From NCBI RefSeq assembly GCF_902506265.1, contig NZ_LR733556.1, positions 615,359 to 679,358 of the forward strand: a stretch of 64,000 bases of DNA. Direction: 5' to 3'. A program made the translations under genes and the position numbers. The stretch is from Flavobacterium sp. 9AF. GTDB taxonomy: Bacteria > Bacteroidota > Bacteroidia > Flavobacteriales > Flavobacteriaceae. Of the stretch, positions 34,541-44,096 are shown piece by piece; the stretch's first letter is position 1; every line of letters starts with the position of its first letter. The notes under the pieces are model-generated. The model was not told the DNA's origin. It saw nothing but the letters and a program-made list of their open reading frames with translations, and ran no database searches.

Positions 34541-35434
34541 ATGAAAAGAAAAATAGTAATACTCGGAGCTACAGGTACAATCGGAAGCAAAATTTCTGAA
34601 AACCTATTAAATGAAGGGCATCAAGTTACATTGATTGCAAGAAACACAGAAAAATTAAAGAAATACCATAGTCTTGGTGCCGAAGTTATCTCAAGCGATA
34701 TCACCAATGTTGAAATCCTGACAGATGCCTTCAAAAATGCAGACAGTGCTTTTCTTATTTTGCCAGATAATGTAAAAGCTGAAAATACCAGAGATTACCA
34801 ACGACAAGTAACAGGTAAACTTATTGAGGCAATTGAAAAATCAGGTATTAAATATATTGTAAATATGAGCAGTTTAGGCTCTCATATGCACGAAGGTAAT
34901 GGCATGATGGCTGGAACAGCGGAACAGGAGGTTAGACTGAATCAGTTAACTGACGTAAATGTAATGCACATTCGTTCTGCCTATTTCATGGAAAATTTCT
35001 TAAGAACAATTCCTTTAGTAAAAGGCAAAGGTATCAATGGAACTGCAGCCGATGGAGATCACTCAATTCCTATGGTTGCAACAAGGGATGTGGCAAAAAT
35101 TGCGGCTGAACATTTAGTAAATCTTGATTTCAAAGGTAAGAGCATTCATGCTGTAATGGGACCAAGAGATTATACTATGAGGGAGTTTACAACCATTATC
35201 GGAAAAGCAATAGGAAACCCTGCATTACCTTATGTACAGGTGCCTATAGAACAAGCTAAACAAATTTTTTTAGGCAATGGCTTTACAGAAGACTTTGTAG
35301 ATAATCTACTGGGAATGGCTGTAGGAATTAAAAATGGCATCTTCAATTATCAAAAAAGAGATGACTCAACGACAACCCCTACAACTGCTGAACAATTTGC
35401 GAAAGAGGTTTATGTAAATGCATACAACAACTAA
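34541..35434 (+). CDS. NmrA-like NAD(P)-binding protein
   Basis: An atypical SDR of 297 aa. The nucleotide loop is ILGATGTIGSKISENLL (about 5-21). The region from YIVNMSSLGSHMHEG through HIRSAYFMENFLRTIPL matches NmrA-family proteins, which sense or reduce redox partners. The C-terminal substrate domain includes MGPRDYTMREFTTIIGKAIG. It precedes the OYE gene by 23 bp, so the two are probably one operon. Confidence 0.88.
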   Translation: MKRKIVILGATGTIGSKISENLLNEGHQVTLIARNTEKLKKYHSLGAEVISSDITNVEILTDAFKNADSAFLILPDNVKAENTRDYQRQVTGKLIEAIEKSGIKYIVNMSSLGSHMHEGNGMMAGTAEQEVRLNQLTDVNVMHIRSAYFMENFLRTIPLVKGKGINGTAADGDHSIPMVATRDVAKIAAEHLVNLDFKGKSIHAVMGPRDYTMREFTTIIGKAIGNPALPYVQVPIEQAKQIFLGNGFTEDFVDNLLGMAVGIKNGIFNYQKRDDSTTTPTTAEQFAKEVYVNAYNN

Positions 35435-35457
35435 TTAACAACTAAATAAATTGTAAA

Positions 35458-36540
35458 ATGAAATTATTAGAAAAAACACAGTTAGGGAATCTGACTTTAA
35501 AAAACAAAATGGCAATGTCAGCCATGACAAGAAGCCGTGCCGATATCAATGGATTAGTTGGTGAATCAACGGTTGCGTATTATACACAAAGGGCAAGTGC
35601 TGGTCTAATATTTACTGAAGCTATCCGAATTAGTGAAGAGGCTACTGGTAGTCCATTTACTCCAGGAATATTTACCGAGGAACAGATTGAAGCTTGGAAG
35701 AAAGTAACAAAATCCGTTCATGATAAAGGAGGACTTATCATTGCACAACTTTGGCACACAGGGCGAGCTGGACATTCGATAGATAGAAATGGAAAATTAC
35801 CGCTTGCACCGTCTTCGCTTCCAATAAATGGGATGCAACACTTCACCTCTCAAGGAATGAAAGACTACGAAGTTCCAAAAGAAATTACTGTTGAAGAAAT
35901 CAAACAAACCGTAAAGGATTTTGGTCAGGCTGCAAAAAATGCTATTGATGCAGGATTTGATGGCGTAGAGCTCCACGCTGCAAATGGGTATTTGCCAAAC
36001 CAATTTTTGGCAGAAAGTTCTAACCAAAGAACTGATGACTATGGTGGGACTTATGCGAACAAATCACGTTTCATTATTGAAGTTATGAATGAACTTATTG
36101 GTACTGTTGGTGGCGAAAAAGTAGGAATTAAAATTTCCCCTTTTCATCCTTACGGTGATATGGTTATGGATAACCCCGTAGATACTTATACTCACTTGAT
36201 TATGGAGCTTAATAAGTTAGATTTTGCTTATGTGGAACTAATGAGAAGAAGCCCTTACTTTCCCTCACCCGCGCATTACCCAGCAATTGATGAAATGCAA
36301 CTTTTCGGTAAAATGATAAAGAAACCAGTTATTGCAAATACAGGTTATGACAAAACTTCTGCGGAAGCTGAAATCGAAAATGGTATTGCTCAAGTTGTTT
36401 CATTTGGAACTATGTTTTTAGCTAATCCAGATTTACCAAGGCGCTTCGAACTAAATGCTTCTCTTAATGAACCAGACCGTGCAACAATGTTCGGCGGTGG
36501 TGACCAGGGTTATATTGATTATCCATTTTTAAACGAATAA
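35458..36540 (+). CDS. Old Yellow Enzyme-type alkene reductase
   Basis: An FMN-dependent ene-reductase of 360 aa with a TIM barrel, reducing activated C=C bonds with NAD(P)H. Signatures are AMSAMTRSRADINGLVGE at the N-terminus, QLWHTGRAGH, the active-site segment FDGVELHAANGYLPNQFLAES (His and Asn binding the substrate carbonyl), and the C-terminal FMN-phosphate segment VSFGTMFLANPDLPRR. It is complete. It follows the NmrA-like gene and precedes a secreted esterase. Confidence 0.93.
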   Translation: MKLLEKTQLGNLTLKNKMAMSAMTRSRADINGLVGESTVAYYTQRASAGLIFTEAIRISEEATGSPFTPGIFTEEQIEAWKKVTKSVHDKGGLIIAQLWHTGRAGHSIDRNGKLPLAPSSLPINGMQHFTSQGMKDYEVPKEITVEEIKQTVKDFGQAAKNAIDAGFDGVELHAANGYLPNQFLAESSNQRTDDYGGTYANKSRFIIEVMNELIGTVGGEKVGIKISPFHPYGDMVMDNPVDTYTHLIMELNKLDFAYVELMRRSPYFPSPAHYPAIDEMQLFGKMIKKPVIANTGYDKTSAEAEIENGIAQVVSFGTMFLANPDLPRRFELNASLNEPDRATMFGGGDQGYIDYPFLNE

Positions 36541-36581
36541 TACCAAAAACAGAAATAATAATTAATTTAAAATTTACAGAA

Positions 36582-37487
36582 ATGAAAAATATATTCAAAA
36601 TTTTAATCACTTTGATGGTATTTCAACTAAATATCACAAATTTAAATGCACAAAACAAGGTTGCAGACAGCACCATGCAAAAAATTAACGGATTCAGAGG
36701 GTTCTATGAATCACTAGGAAAAACCTACCCTCCTGATAATACTGTCAGCGTTAGCGAAGAAACAATTTCTAGCGTAAAAACATATTGGTTTAACAAAAAT
36801 CTGATAAATCAAAAACAGATAATTATTTATCTGCATGGTGGAGTTTACACTTATGGAAGCATAAATGCTTATCGCGCAATGCTCACACATATGGCAACAG
36901 CTTTGAAATCATCAATTCTCTATATCGAGTATTCTCTTTCTCCAGAGCATCCTTACCCTACAGCAAACAATGAAGTATTTGGTGTTTATAAAGAACTTAC
37001 TAAAAAATATCCAAATTATAAAATTTCAGTGATTGGTGACAGCGCTGGTGGTGGACTAGCTATATACTTAGTCAAAGATGCTCAAAAAGCAAACCTACCT
37101 GTTCCGGCATCATTAGCTTTGATATCACCATGGATTGACTTAAAATGTGACAACCAGTCCTATACTACCAAACAGGCAGTTGACCCAATTTTAAAGAAAG
37201 ATTTTTTATTTGGTCATGCTCAAATGTATGCAGCAGGCAAAAAGGAAGCTGATCCAAGTGAAATCAGATTCAAAAAATTTCCTCCTGTATTCCTATTGGT
37301 AGGCACAGATGAAGTATTGAACGATGACTCAAGAAACTTCTATTCTTACATAAAACCAATTCAGAAAAAATCCAAATTCAAGGAGTTTGCTGGACAAAAA
37401 CACGTATGGCTATTTTCACACATTGATTCAAAAGAATCAGTAGAAGCTATGAGTGACATCAAAGAATTTTTATTAGCAAACAATTGA
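36582..37487 (+). CDS. secreted alpha/beta hydrolase (HSL-family esterase)
   Basis: A 301-aa esterase with an N-terminal signal peptide (MKNIFKILITLMVFQLNITNLNAQ, likely cleaved after Ala-Gln region). The HGG oxyanion motif IYLHGGVYTYGS, the nucleophile GDSAGGGLA, an Asp in LLVGTDEVLNDDS and the His in GQKHVWLFSH make up the hormone-sensitive-lipase-type active site. It lies 41 bp after the OYE gene. It probably hydrolyses small acyl esters in the periplasm. Confidence 0.88.
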   Translation: MKNIFKILITLMVFQLNITNLNAQNKVADSTMQKINGFRGFYESLGKTYPPDNTVSVSEETISSVKTYWFNKNLINQKQIIIYLHGGVYTYGSINAYRAMLTHMATALKSSILYIEYSLSPEHPYPTANNEVFGVYKELTKKYPNYKISVIGDSAGGGLAIYLVKDAQKANLPVPASLALISPWIDLKCDNQSYTTKQAVDPILKKDFLFGHAQMYAAGKKEADPSEIRFKKFPPVFLLVGTDEVLNDDSRNFYSYIKPIQKKSKFKEFAGQKHVWLFSHIDSKESVEAMSDIKEFLLANN

Positions 37488-37533
37488 TTAAATACAGAAA
37501 ACAAAATAACCTAGAAAGGCCAATAGTTAACTG

Positions 37534-38421
37534 TTGGTCTTTTTAAGTTTAATATTAATTAATGATTTAAGATTGAACTCCAAAATAACCAAACTAATTA
37601 CCGATCTCACAGATCAACTAAATTTCATTGATTTAGAAATCGACAACCTACTTATTCGGTGTGAAAATGCTATTGATATTATCTTGAAAACTATTAATAA
37701 TTTAAAGCTAATTGTATCTAAATATAAATTTAAAACAGAGACAGAAGAAATTCATTTTTTCAAAGAAATAAAACCCCAATTCACTTCAAAACTTATTTAT
37801 TTTAATATGATTTATAAGATTGAAATGAAAAGACCTAATGGGGGAAATAGAATTTTAAAAAAATATTATAACAACGAGCTTTTAAAGTTAAAGTCATTCT
37901 TCGATAACGAATTGGAATTTTATCAATATTACAGATCAGGGAGCACTTACCTTGATTATAAATACTTCCAGAGAGGTAAATTTGACATTAAACTTGCCCT
38001 CGATAATTATTATTTTGAAACTGATACAACATTCAGTACTTCACATGACTTTAAAGTTGCCCAAATTCTAGCAAACGACTTAATTCAATTATACTTAGAA
38101 AACCAATTACTTATGATTGAAAATAAAGACAATTCTGAGAAATCACAACGCAAACCGAATATCAAATTGATGTGGACAGGCTCAAAAGTTTCCCTAACTG
38201 AATTATTGTATGCATTGCATTCAGAAGGCGTTTTCAATAATGGGGCTGCAGACTTAAAAGATATTGCAGAATATTTTGAACACATTTTTGAGATTGATTT
38301 AGGACAGTATCGCCGTGCATTCCTTGAAATAAGGGCTAGAAAGAGCGAAAGAACAAAATTCATTACATCTCTAAATGAAACCCTTTTAAAAAGAATGGAT
38401 AACGCAGATGATATTATTTAA
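37534..38421 (+). CDS. RteC-domain regulatory protein (start unclear)
   Basis: RteC proteins regulate excision of CTnDOT-type conjugative transposons. The 295-aa frame has LNFIDLEIDNLLIRCENAIDII near the start and a C-terminal WTGSKVSLTELLYALHSEGVFNNGAADLKDIAEYFEHIFEIDLGQYRRAFLEIRARKSERTKFITSLNETL, the RteC signature. No ATG is in frame near the start: the frame opens with TTG at 37534, another TTG is at 37573, and an out-of-frame ATG at 37562 would fit with one extra base. The gene may have lost its start, in keeping with the decayed neighbours. Confidence 0.75.
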   Translation: MVFLSLILINDLRLNSKITKLITDLTDQLNFIDLEIDNLLIRCENAIDIILKTINNLKLIVSKYKFKTETEEIHFFKEIKPQFTSKLIYFNMIYKIEMKRPNGGNRILKKYYNNELLKLKSFFDNELEFYQYYRSGSTYLDYKYFQRGKFDIKLALDNYYFETDTTFSTSHDFKVAQILANDLIQLYLENQLLMIENKDNSEKSQRKPNIKLMWTGSKVSLTELLYALHSEGVFNNGAADLKDIAEYFEHIFEIDLGQYRRAFLEIRARKSERTKFITSLNETLLKRMDNADDII

Positions 38422-38510
38422 CTAAAAATCGTTCGCAACACCATCTCCGTTGTGAAATAAAACGTTTCAAACAAATCAATTTTGTGTCATAACAATCTAA
38501 AACATACGTT

Positions 38511-38782
38511 ATGGCAATAGAAGTAATTACTCGCGAGGACTTAGATGAATTCAGAAGTTTTTTATTGAATGATCTAAAAGAACTCATGCAACCCAATCTC
38601 AATAAATAAAGCAATGGTTCAAATCCAATGAAGTCCGTAAACTGTTAAACATCTCTCCAGGAACACTCCAAAACATCCGCATCAACGGAACACTTTCTTA
38701 TACCAAAATTGGTGGTATCATTTATTACAATAATACTGATATAGAAAAACTCCTTCAGGAAAATAAAGTAAATATAGTGTAA
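38511..38782 (+). pseudogene. frameshifted HTH gene (excisionase-like)
   Basis: The first part reads MAIEVITREDLDEFRSFLLN and ends at a stop near 38608. The second part, in another frame, reads WFKSNEVRKLLNISPGTLQN and on to the stop at 38782. Together they would make one complete HTH_17 protein of the kind encoded beside RteC in CTn elements. A single frameshift near 38605 breaks it. Confidence 0.75.
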
Positions 38783-38981
38783 CTCAAAAAGCGACCTAAG
38801 AGTTTGCAATCGAGTGTCAAATGTTTGAAGAATTGGTAAAAATGAAAAGCTGTTTGAGGCTTTAGCCAAGTTCTTTTCATTTAAGATTTAAGATTGAAAT
38901 TGATCGCTTAAAATTCCAAGACTTGACTTTTTGTTTCTTTTGTGTCAAGGCAAAAGAAAGATCAATTTAAATCTTTCCATC

Positions 38982-39634
38982 ATGAAAAACTTATTTATAA
39001 CCGATACTTTCATCATCGAAAACAACACTAAACAATACAACTTTTCAAAGTGTCTCACTTACCTCGAGCAACAGGGTAAAATCCGTTAGGAACAAAAAAT
39101 TAAAATCTTTCTTGAAGATCAAGATACTATTCTGAAGCTTCTCTTGTATGCAATAAAAGACCAAAATCAAACTCATAAATTAAATATAAATCTCAATAGA
39201 AGATTTTGCTGTCGGGTAAAATTGGATGTGGTAAAAGGTAGTTAATGCATTTAATAAAACCGTTTATGTATGTCAAAGACGATTAAAAAATCAAAACCTG
39301 TCGAGAAATTTCCTTCGAGTTTGTTAAAAATGGTTTTGAAGCATTATATCCCTATACTCAAAAATCAAATTTACAATTCCGATTAACAGGATATTATTTT
39401 GACAATTTAGGTGCAGAACAACAAATCAAACACTTTGGAAACGATTGCAACGTTATGGCAGAAATATTGATTAGTCGCTATGAACAATTTATTGAAAATA
39501 GAACTATAACTCACATTACAACAAATCGATCAGCTACAGAAATTGAAAACACTTATGGTAATCGGTTAGGAAGTAGAATGCGGAGCATGTTTAATCTAAT
39601 AACTTTTGATACTATAACAGATGATAAAAGATAG
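38982..39634 (+). pseudogene. DnaC/IstB-like ATPase pseudogene
   Basis: Fragments in several frames align as one P-loop ATPase. The start is MKNLFITDTFIIENNTKQYN. An in-frame stop follows KIR near 39090. A Walker A (LLSGKIGCGK, about 39205-39237) appears in a shifted frame. The last part reads EISFEFVKNGFEALYPY, then FDNLGAEQQIKHFGNDCNVM and AEILISRYEQF, ending TITDDKR at 39634. The family is found in Bacteroidota integrative elements. At least two frameshifts and one stop inactivate it. Confidence 0.75.
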
Positions 39635-39794
39635 AAACATGTTTATCTTTCTACTAAAAATTTTTCAAAATGATATCTTTTTCAAATCCGAATCTCTAGG
39701 GTTACTACAGTAAAATATTATGTCCACATGTACTGTTCTATGATTTACAGAATATTTAACTCAAGTTAGCTTAATATAAATAATCAATATTAAT

Positions 39795-40520
39795 TTAGAT
39801 TAAAGATATCTTATTTACATTTTGAAAACATTCATCCATTTCTTTTATAATTTTTTCAGGATGATCAAAGATGAAAAAATGGCCACCTTCGAGACGATTA
39901 TAACTTAATGGGAATGTTGTTTCTTCCTGCCATTTAAGTGCATCTTCTTGGCTAATATCTTCTTCTGTTCCAGTTATTATTTTGATTGGAACAGAAAGAG
40001 GTTCCACTTTCTTATATTCGTTTGTTGCAACAATAGAAAAATCTGCTCTTAGAATTGGCTCGAAAAAAAGCATAGAATCTTTGTCATTTAAAATTTCATG
40101 AGGAATACCGCCTAACATTTTCAATTCCATAATGAATTCTTCATAATTTAGGTTTTTTAATCTCTTCATTTTATCCCACGTAGACGGTGCACGACATCCT
40201 GTTATAAAAAGACTTTCAGGAAGTCTTTTTCCTTTCGATCTCAACAACAAAACCATTAGATAGGAGATTAGTCCTCCCATACTGTGACCATAGATTATGT
40301 AAGGAGAATCAATTTCGTTATTAATTTGTTGATACATATCTTCTACAAGATCATTTACTTCCCAAAGAAGTCTTTCTCCAATGCGAGCTCCTCTTCCAGG
40401 GTAATCAGTTGTAATAAATGTGATGTTATCAGGAGCTATTTTTTTAAAAGCATTAAACGAATATTGATTTCCTCCTGCAAAACTAAAACACAAAACTTTA
40501 TATTTTTGAGAACTTTCCAT
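39795..40520 (-). CDS. type II thioesterase (editing)
   Basis: Stand-alone thioesterase that removes misprimed acyl groups from PKS/NRPS carrier proteins. The 241 aa show FSFAGGNQYSFNAF near the N-terminus, TTDYPGRGARIGE, the nucleophile Ser80 in YGHSMGGLISYL and the His214 in GGHFFIFDHPEKI, matching the GrsT/SrfAD family. It is downstream of and 3 bp from the phosphopantetheinyl transferase gene in a leftward operon, and the megasynthase genes begin 3.6 kb to the right. Confidence 0.93.
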   Translation of the reverse strand: MESSQKYKVLCFSFAGGNQYSFNAFKKIAPDNITFITTDYPGRGARIGERLLWEVNDLVEDMYQQINNEIDSPYIIYGHSMGGLISYLMVLLLRSKGKRLPESLFITGCRAPSTWDKMKRLKNLNYEEFIMELKMLGGIPHEILNDKDSMLFFEPILRADFSIVATNEYKKVEPLSVPIKIITGTEEDISQEDALKWQEETTFPLSYNRLEGGHFFIFDHPEKIIKEMDECFQNVNKISLI

Positions 40521-40523
40521 ATT

Positions 40524-41189
40524 TTATAATTTATCTATTATATTAGAAATATTATCAAATAATACTTCTTCGATTTTAATTTTTTTTTCTTTCCCAGTTG
40601 ATGCTATACTTGCCTTATATTTGTCATTAATAAAAATAGTTTCTACTTTGTAAGTTTGGTTGTTATAGATAATCGTATCATTGATAACCTCTATTTCGTG
40701 CAAGATGCTGATTCCCAATCCTACAGCTTTTACGAGCGCCTCTTTTCTTGTCCAAAATTCAAAAAATTTAGACGTTGGATTTTTGTCTTTTGTAATTATG
40801 TACCATTCATTGCAACTAAACTGCTCTTTGTATTCTTCTATATTCACTTCTTTAACTTCTTCAATATCAATTCCGATACTACCCTCAATACAGGCTGCAC
40901 AAATTGCTATTTTTCCTGAGTGAGAAATGTTAAATTCAAAAGAATAATAAAATGAAGGTTTTCCATATTCATTTAATTGAATATTTGATAAAGATAATAT
41001 TCCAAAAAGGTTATAATGATGAAGTTGAAACGTTAATAACATTTTTCCGAGAAGTCCCAATTTGCGATCAGTTTCCTTATAAAACCGCCTAATTCCTTCA
41101 CTCATATTCGATGGTAAGCGGTTTAAACATAAATCATAAGAAACGGCTTTAAATGCATCATCAATATTTGAATAATAAATATTTATCAT
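40524..41189 (-). CDS. 4'-phosphopantetheinyl transferase (Sfp-type)
   Basis: Transfers phosphopantetheine from CoA to the carrier domains of PKS and NRPS. The 221 aa carry the two family signatures GIDIE (106-110, Mg2+ ligand D108) and FFEFWTRKEALVKAVG (W146, K149, E150), with NISHSGKIAICA preceding the first. Size suits the broad-range Sfp class. It is next to the type II thioesterase and near the ACP/PCP-containing megasynthases, and should activate the carrier serines at S2100, S1742, S2837 and S1086 of the three proteins. Confidence 0.93.
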   Translation of the reverse strand: MINIYYSNIDDAFKAVSYDLCLNRLPSNMSEGIRRFYKETDRKLGLLGKMLLTFQLHHYNLFGILSLSNIQLNEYGKPSFYYSFEFNISHSGKIAICAACIEGSIGIDIEEVKEVNIEEYKEQFSCNEWYIITKDKNPTSKFFEFWTRKEALVKAVGLGISILHEIEVINDTIIYNNQTYKVETIFINDKYKASIASTGKEKKIKIEEVLFDNISNIIDKL

Positions 41190-41201
41190 AAGTTATGATC
41201 T

Positions 41202-41621
41202 TTAACTTTCAAGCGTGCAGTTTTGGAAAGTGGGTAAAATTACCTCGATGATAATCCCATCTGAAATCCCTTTTTTAATGAAAAGTTTAGTGAAATTATT
41301 AGGTGAAGTTTCCATCTCAGTATAGAGTTTTTTAGTCTCAAAATTAAGCAGATTTTTATTTAGAGCTAAAATATTTTTCTTGCATTGTAAAATAATCGTT
41401 GCCGAAGCATTATATCCTGCTTTCAATTTTTCTTTCTCAAGCAAGCTTAATTGTTTGTTAATCAAATATTTAAAAGGGTTGTTTGTTTTTTTTTCTTTTC
41501 GAGTTATATAAGCAACTTTCCTTTGATAAAATTCGTTTTCAATTGCTTCAATAGAAACAGACATTTTCATTCCAATTTTAATTTTTTCAGTCTCAGATTC
41601 ATCTACATCACCTTCAAACAT
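41202..41621 (-). pseudogene. C-terminal fragment of a HlyD-type membrane fusion protein
   Basis: A 139-aa piece resembling the C-terminal beta-barrel and membrane-proximal domain of RND periplasmic adaptor proteins: MFEGDVDESETEKIKIGMKMSVSIEAIE at the start and KAGYNASATIILQCKKNILALNKNLLNFE and GISDGIIIEVI at the end. The N-terminal lipoyl and coiled-coil halves, and any signal peptide, are missing upstream. It lies 12 bp before the phosphopantetheinyl transferase gene in the same direction. It is probably a remnant of a cluster-linked efflux system. Confidence 0.7.
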
Positions 41622-42738
41622 TATTTTTTATATTTATTAATTTTGTTTAAAAGCCTGTCTTCCAGATATATCAGGACTTTACTTGACGATACCCCGGATA
41701 ATCACCCCCAATCTCAAAAGCCTGCATTAATATTTTTATAACTTATAATTGAATTATCGTAAGTTGATTTCTTGTAACGATTTGTTTAATCCCATTGACT
41801 TTTCTTTAATTTTATTAAGTCATTATTTGTAAAATGTATTTCATGACCTATCGGAAGTTCCTTATAGGCAATAGTTGTTTTCTTCAGGCCAAAGCAAAAA
41901 CTATTTACTGTATAACATCCTAATCCTTGCATTGATTCTCTTTTGAACTCTGTTCCAATTCTAATTAATAAAACTTACATGGAAATACCCTAAAAGACAG
42001 TAAGAAAGGTTCTTAACTTATGTTGACTCACTATTAGATATATTTCGTACCATCGATTTCTATCAAATATGATTTTTATAACTAAATGTTTTATATAATT
42101 ACTGAATATTAATTTTACTTGATTAAGTGATTTGAACCTTTAAGACCAGTTAAAAAAGCGCATGTTAATTTTGTAAATGGAATATAATACAAAACGAATT
42201 TCAAGTCGGCAAATATAACAAAAATCGAAATAGAAAATTATATTTTACCTTTAATTCAAAAAAACAAAAGTATATTTTTCTTCAAAGTTAATTCCGTTGA
42301 AATAACACAATGAAAAAAACAAGCACTCTTAAATATTGTTTTTTACGATAACTAATTTACTATTATTATCGAAAACCGAGTGAATTATGTTTCTTTAAGG
42401 AATCATTTAATTTCTTTTTGAGTTTACTTCAAGAATTTTAATCATGATAGTATTCGTAATTTAAAAAAAAGTAAGCATTAAGAATCAACATCGTAAAAAA
42501 GCAAAATCTAGAATTTTTTAAATTTTGACAGATGGTTGAGGAATTCCAATTTCAAATAGCGAAATTGTAAGAATATTATATTTACAATAATTCTTTTATT
42601 CATTTTTATTTTATAGATTCGCAAAGTGTAATTTTGAATTTAAATTAAAAACGGAGACTTACAAAAAGACCAATCTATATAGGTTATTACAGGTTATATT
42701 GTAGGATAATTGAATAATTTTTTGTTAAATAATTAAAA
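41622..42738. other. long AT-rich intergenic region
   Basis: About 1.1 kb with no recognisable gene or RNA. On the minus strand a short frame at 41786-41932 could encode 48 aa (MQGLGCYTVNSFCFG...), but there is no family match or neighbour logic. The rest has no clear promoter or hairpin. The divergence point of the thioesterase/transferase operon and lgt lies somewhere here. Confidence 0.5.
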
Positions 42739-43575
42739 ATGGGAAGTAAAATAATTAATTGGAATGTTGACCCTGTAATTTTTTGGATAATGGATACTTT
42801 TCCGATTAAATATTATGGATTGCTTTTTGCAGCAGGTATAACGGTAGGATATCTAATAATGAAACGAATATATAAAAATGAAAATGTCCCTCTTCAGAAT
42901 TTAGAGGTTCTTTCGGGATATGTTATTTTAGGAACAATTTTAGGAGCAAGATTGGGGCATTGTTTTTTTTACCAACCAGATTATTATTTTAACAACCCAA
43001 TAGAAATTCTTTTACCTATACAGAAAATAAATGGAGCTTACGAATTCACTGGTTTTATGGGTTTGGCAAGTCATGGAGGTGTGATAGGTGTACTTATTGC
43101 GATCTTTTTATATTGTAGAAAACATAAAGTTAGGTTACTTTGGTTACTTGATAGAATTGTTATAGCAAGTTCCGTTACAGCGGCATTTATTAGGTTTGGG
43201 AATTTTATGAATTCTGAAATTTATGGAAAGCCTACTAATGGTAGTTGGGGTGTTGTTTTTCAAAGAGATGATGTTGATTTGATTCCAAGGCATCCGACAC
43301 AATTATATGAAGCTTTTTCATATTTAACTATATTTGCTATTTTATTTTTTCTTTTTAAATCTAAAACAAATAATAAAACAGAGGGATTAATTTTCGGTTA
43401 CTTTTTAGTTATGTTGTTTTCAGCTAGATTAGGTATTGAGTTTTTTAAAGAAAATCAAGTTTCCTTTGAAAATAGTATGGTATTAAACATGGGGCAAATT
43501 TTGAGTTTGCCATTTATAATAGCTGGGATTATTTTAATTGTCTTGAAATTAAAAATGATTCAGATAAATAAGTAG
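42739..43575 (+). CDS. lgt: prolipoprotein diacylglyceryl transferase
   Basis: Adds diacylglycerol to the lipobox cysteine of prolipoproteins in the inner membrane. The 278 aa hold about seven membrane segments. Family residues are present: YYGLLFAAG near the N-terminus, the GLASHGG histidine (H112), the Lgt signature RFGNFMNSEIYGKPT (152-166, R152, N154, E160) and SARLGIEFFKENQ towards the end. It stands alone upstream of the PKS genes. Lgt is normally a housekeeping gene; whether this is the only copy in the genome cannot be told here. Confidence 0.93.
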   Translation: MGSKIINWNVDPVIFWIMDTFPIKYYGLLFAAGITVGYLIMKRIYKNENVPLQNLEVLSGYVILGTILGARLGHCFFYQPDYYFNNPIEILLPIQKINGAYEFTGFMGLASHGGVIGVLIAIFLYCRKHKVRLLWLLDRIVIASSVTAAFIRFGNFMNSEIYGKPTNGSWGVVFQRDDVDLIPRHPTQLYEAFSYLTIFAILFFLFKSKTNNKTEGLIFGYFLVMLFSARLGIEFFKENQVSFENSMVLNMGQILSLPFIIAGIILIVLKLKMIQINK

Positions 43576-44096
43576 GCTTATTTTTTTAGGAATCAGGTTG
43601 GTTTTATTGGTGTTAAAAATAACTTAAGATATTTCTTCATTATATTTTGCTTTCCTCTTCTAAAAATGTTATCTTTTTGGGAAATTGATTTTGAGTACTG
43701 AAAAGATTACGGATGAAATTATTAATTAATATTTGGAGCATAATAAAAAAAAATTATTAGAATACCACTAACTTCCTCATTTAAAAATATTCAATTTTTA
43801 CACACTTTTAGTTTATTGAAGAGCTATGAACATTCAGTTCGTTGTAATTGTTTATTCTGGTTTTTAATTCAAAATAAACATAAAATAAATCTTCGTTACA
43901 CTATTATTCTTTAGATGAAACAATCCTAATTTGATGTTAAACTTTGTAAATAATAAATATTATTTTATAATATTTATTGTCACTCAGCAAAAAACAAATG
44001 TTAAAATGGATATAAATTAAAAATAAAGAGAAAAACAATATAATTTAAGCATTGATATAAAGAAACTAAATTTTCCAATTAATTTATTTAACAAGC
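43576..44096. other. intergenic region upstream of the PKS genes
   Basis: About 520 bp without a gene. It holds an 11-bp perfect inverted repeat aataaatatta/taatatttatt (43952-43962 with 43968-43978, 5-nt loop), about 120 bp before the PKS start. The promoter of the megasynthase operon is expected here, but I see no full TTTG-N19-TAnnTTTG match. Confidence 0.5.

Noticed and set aside
39635..39794. Third copy of the tRNA-Ser 3' repeat marking the right end of the decayed element
   Set aside because: I looked for cctctttctccgc or a near match around 39.5-41 kb and found none, so the right boundary remains undefined.
42739..43575. lgt as a biosynthetic or self-resistance gene of the PKS cluster
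   Set aside because: It has all residues of housekeeping Lgt and a 520-bp gap to the PKS genes; proximity alone is not enough.
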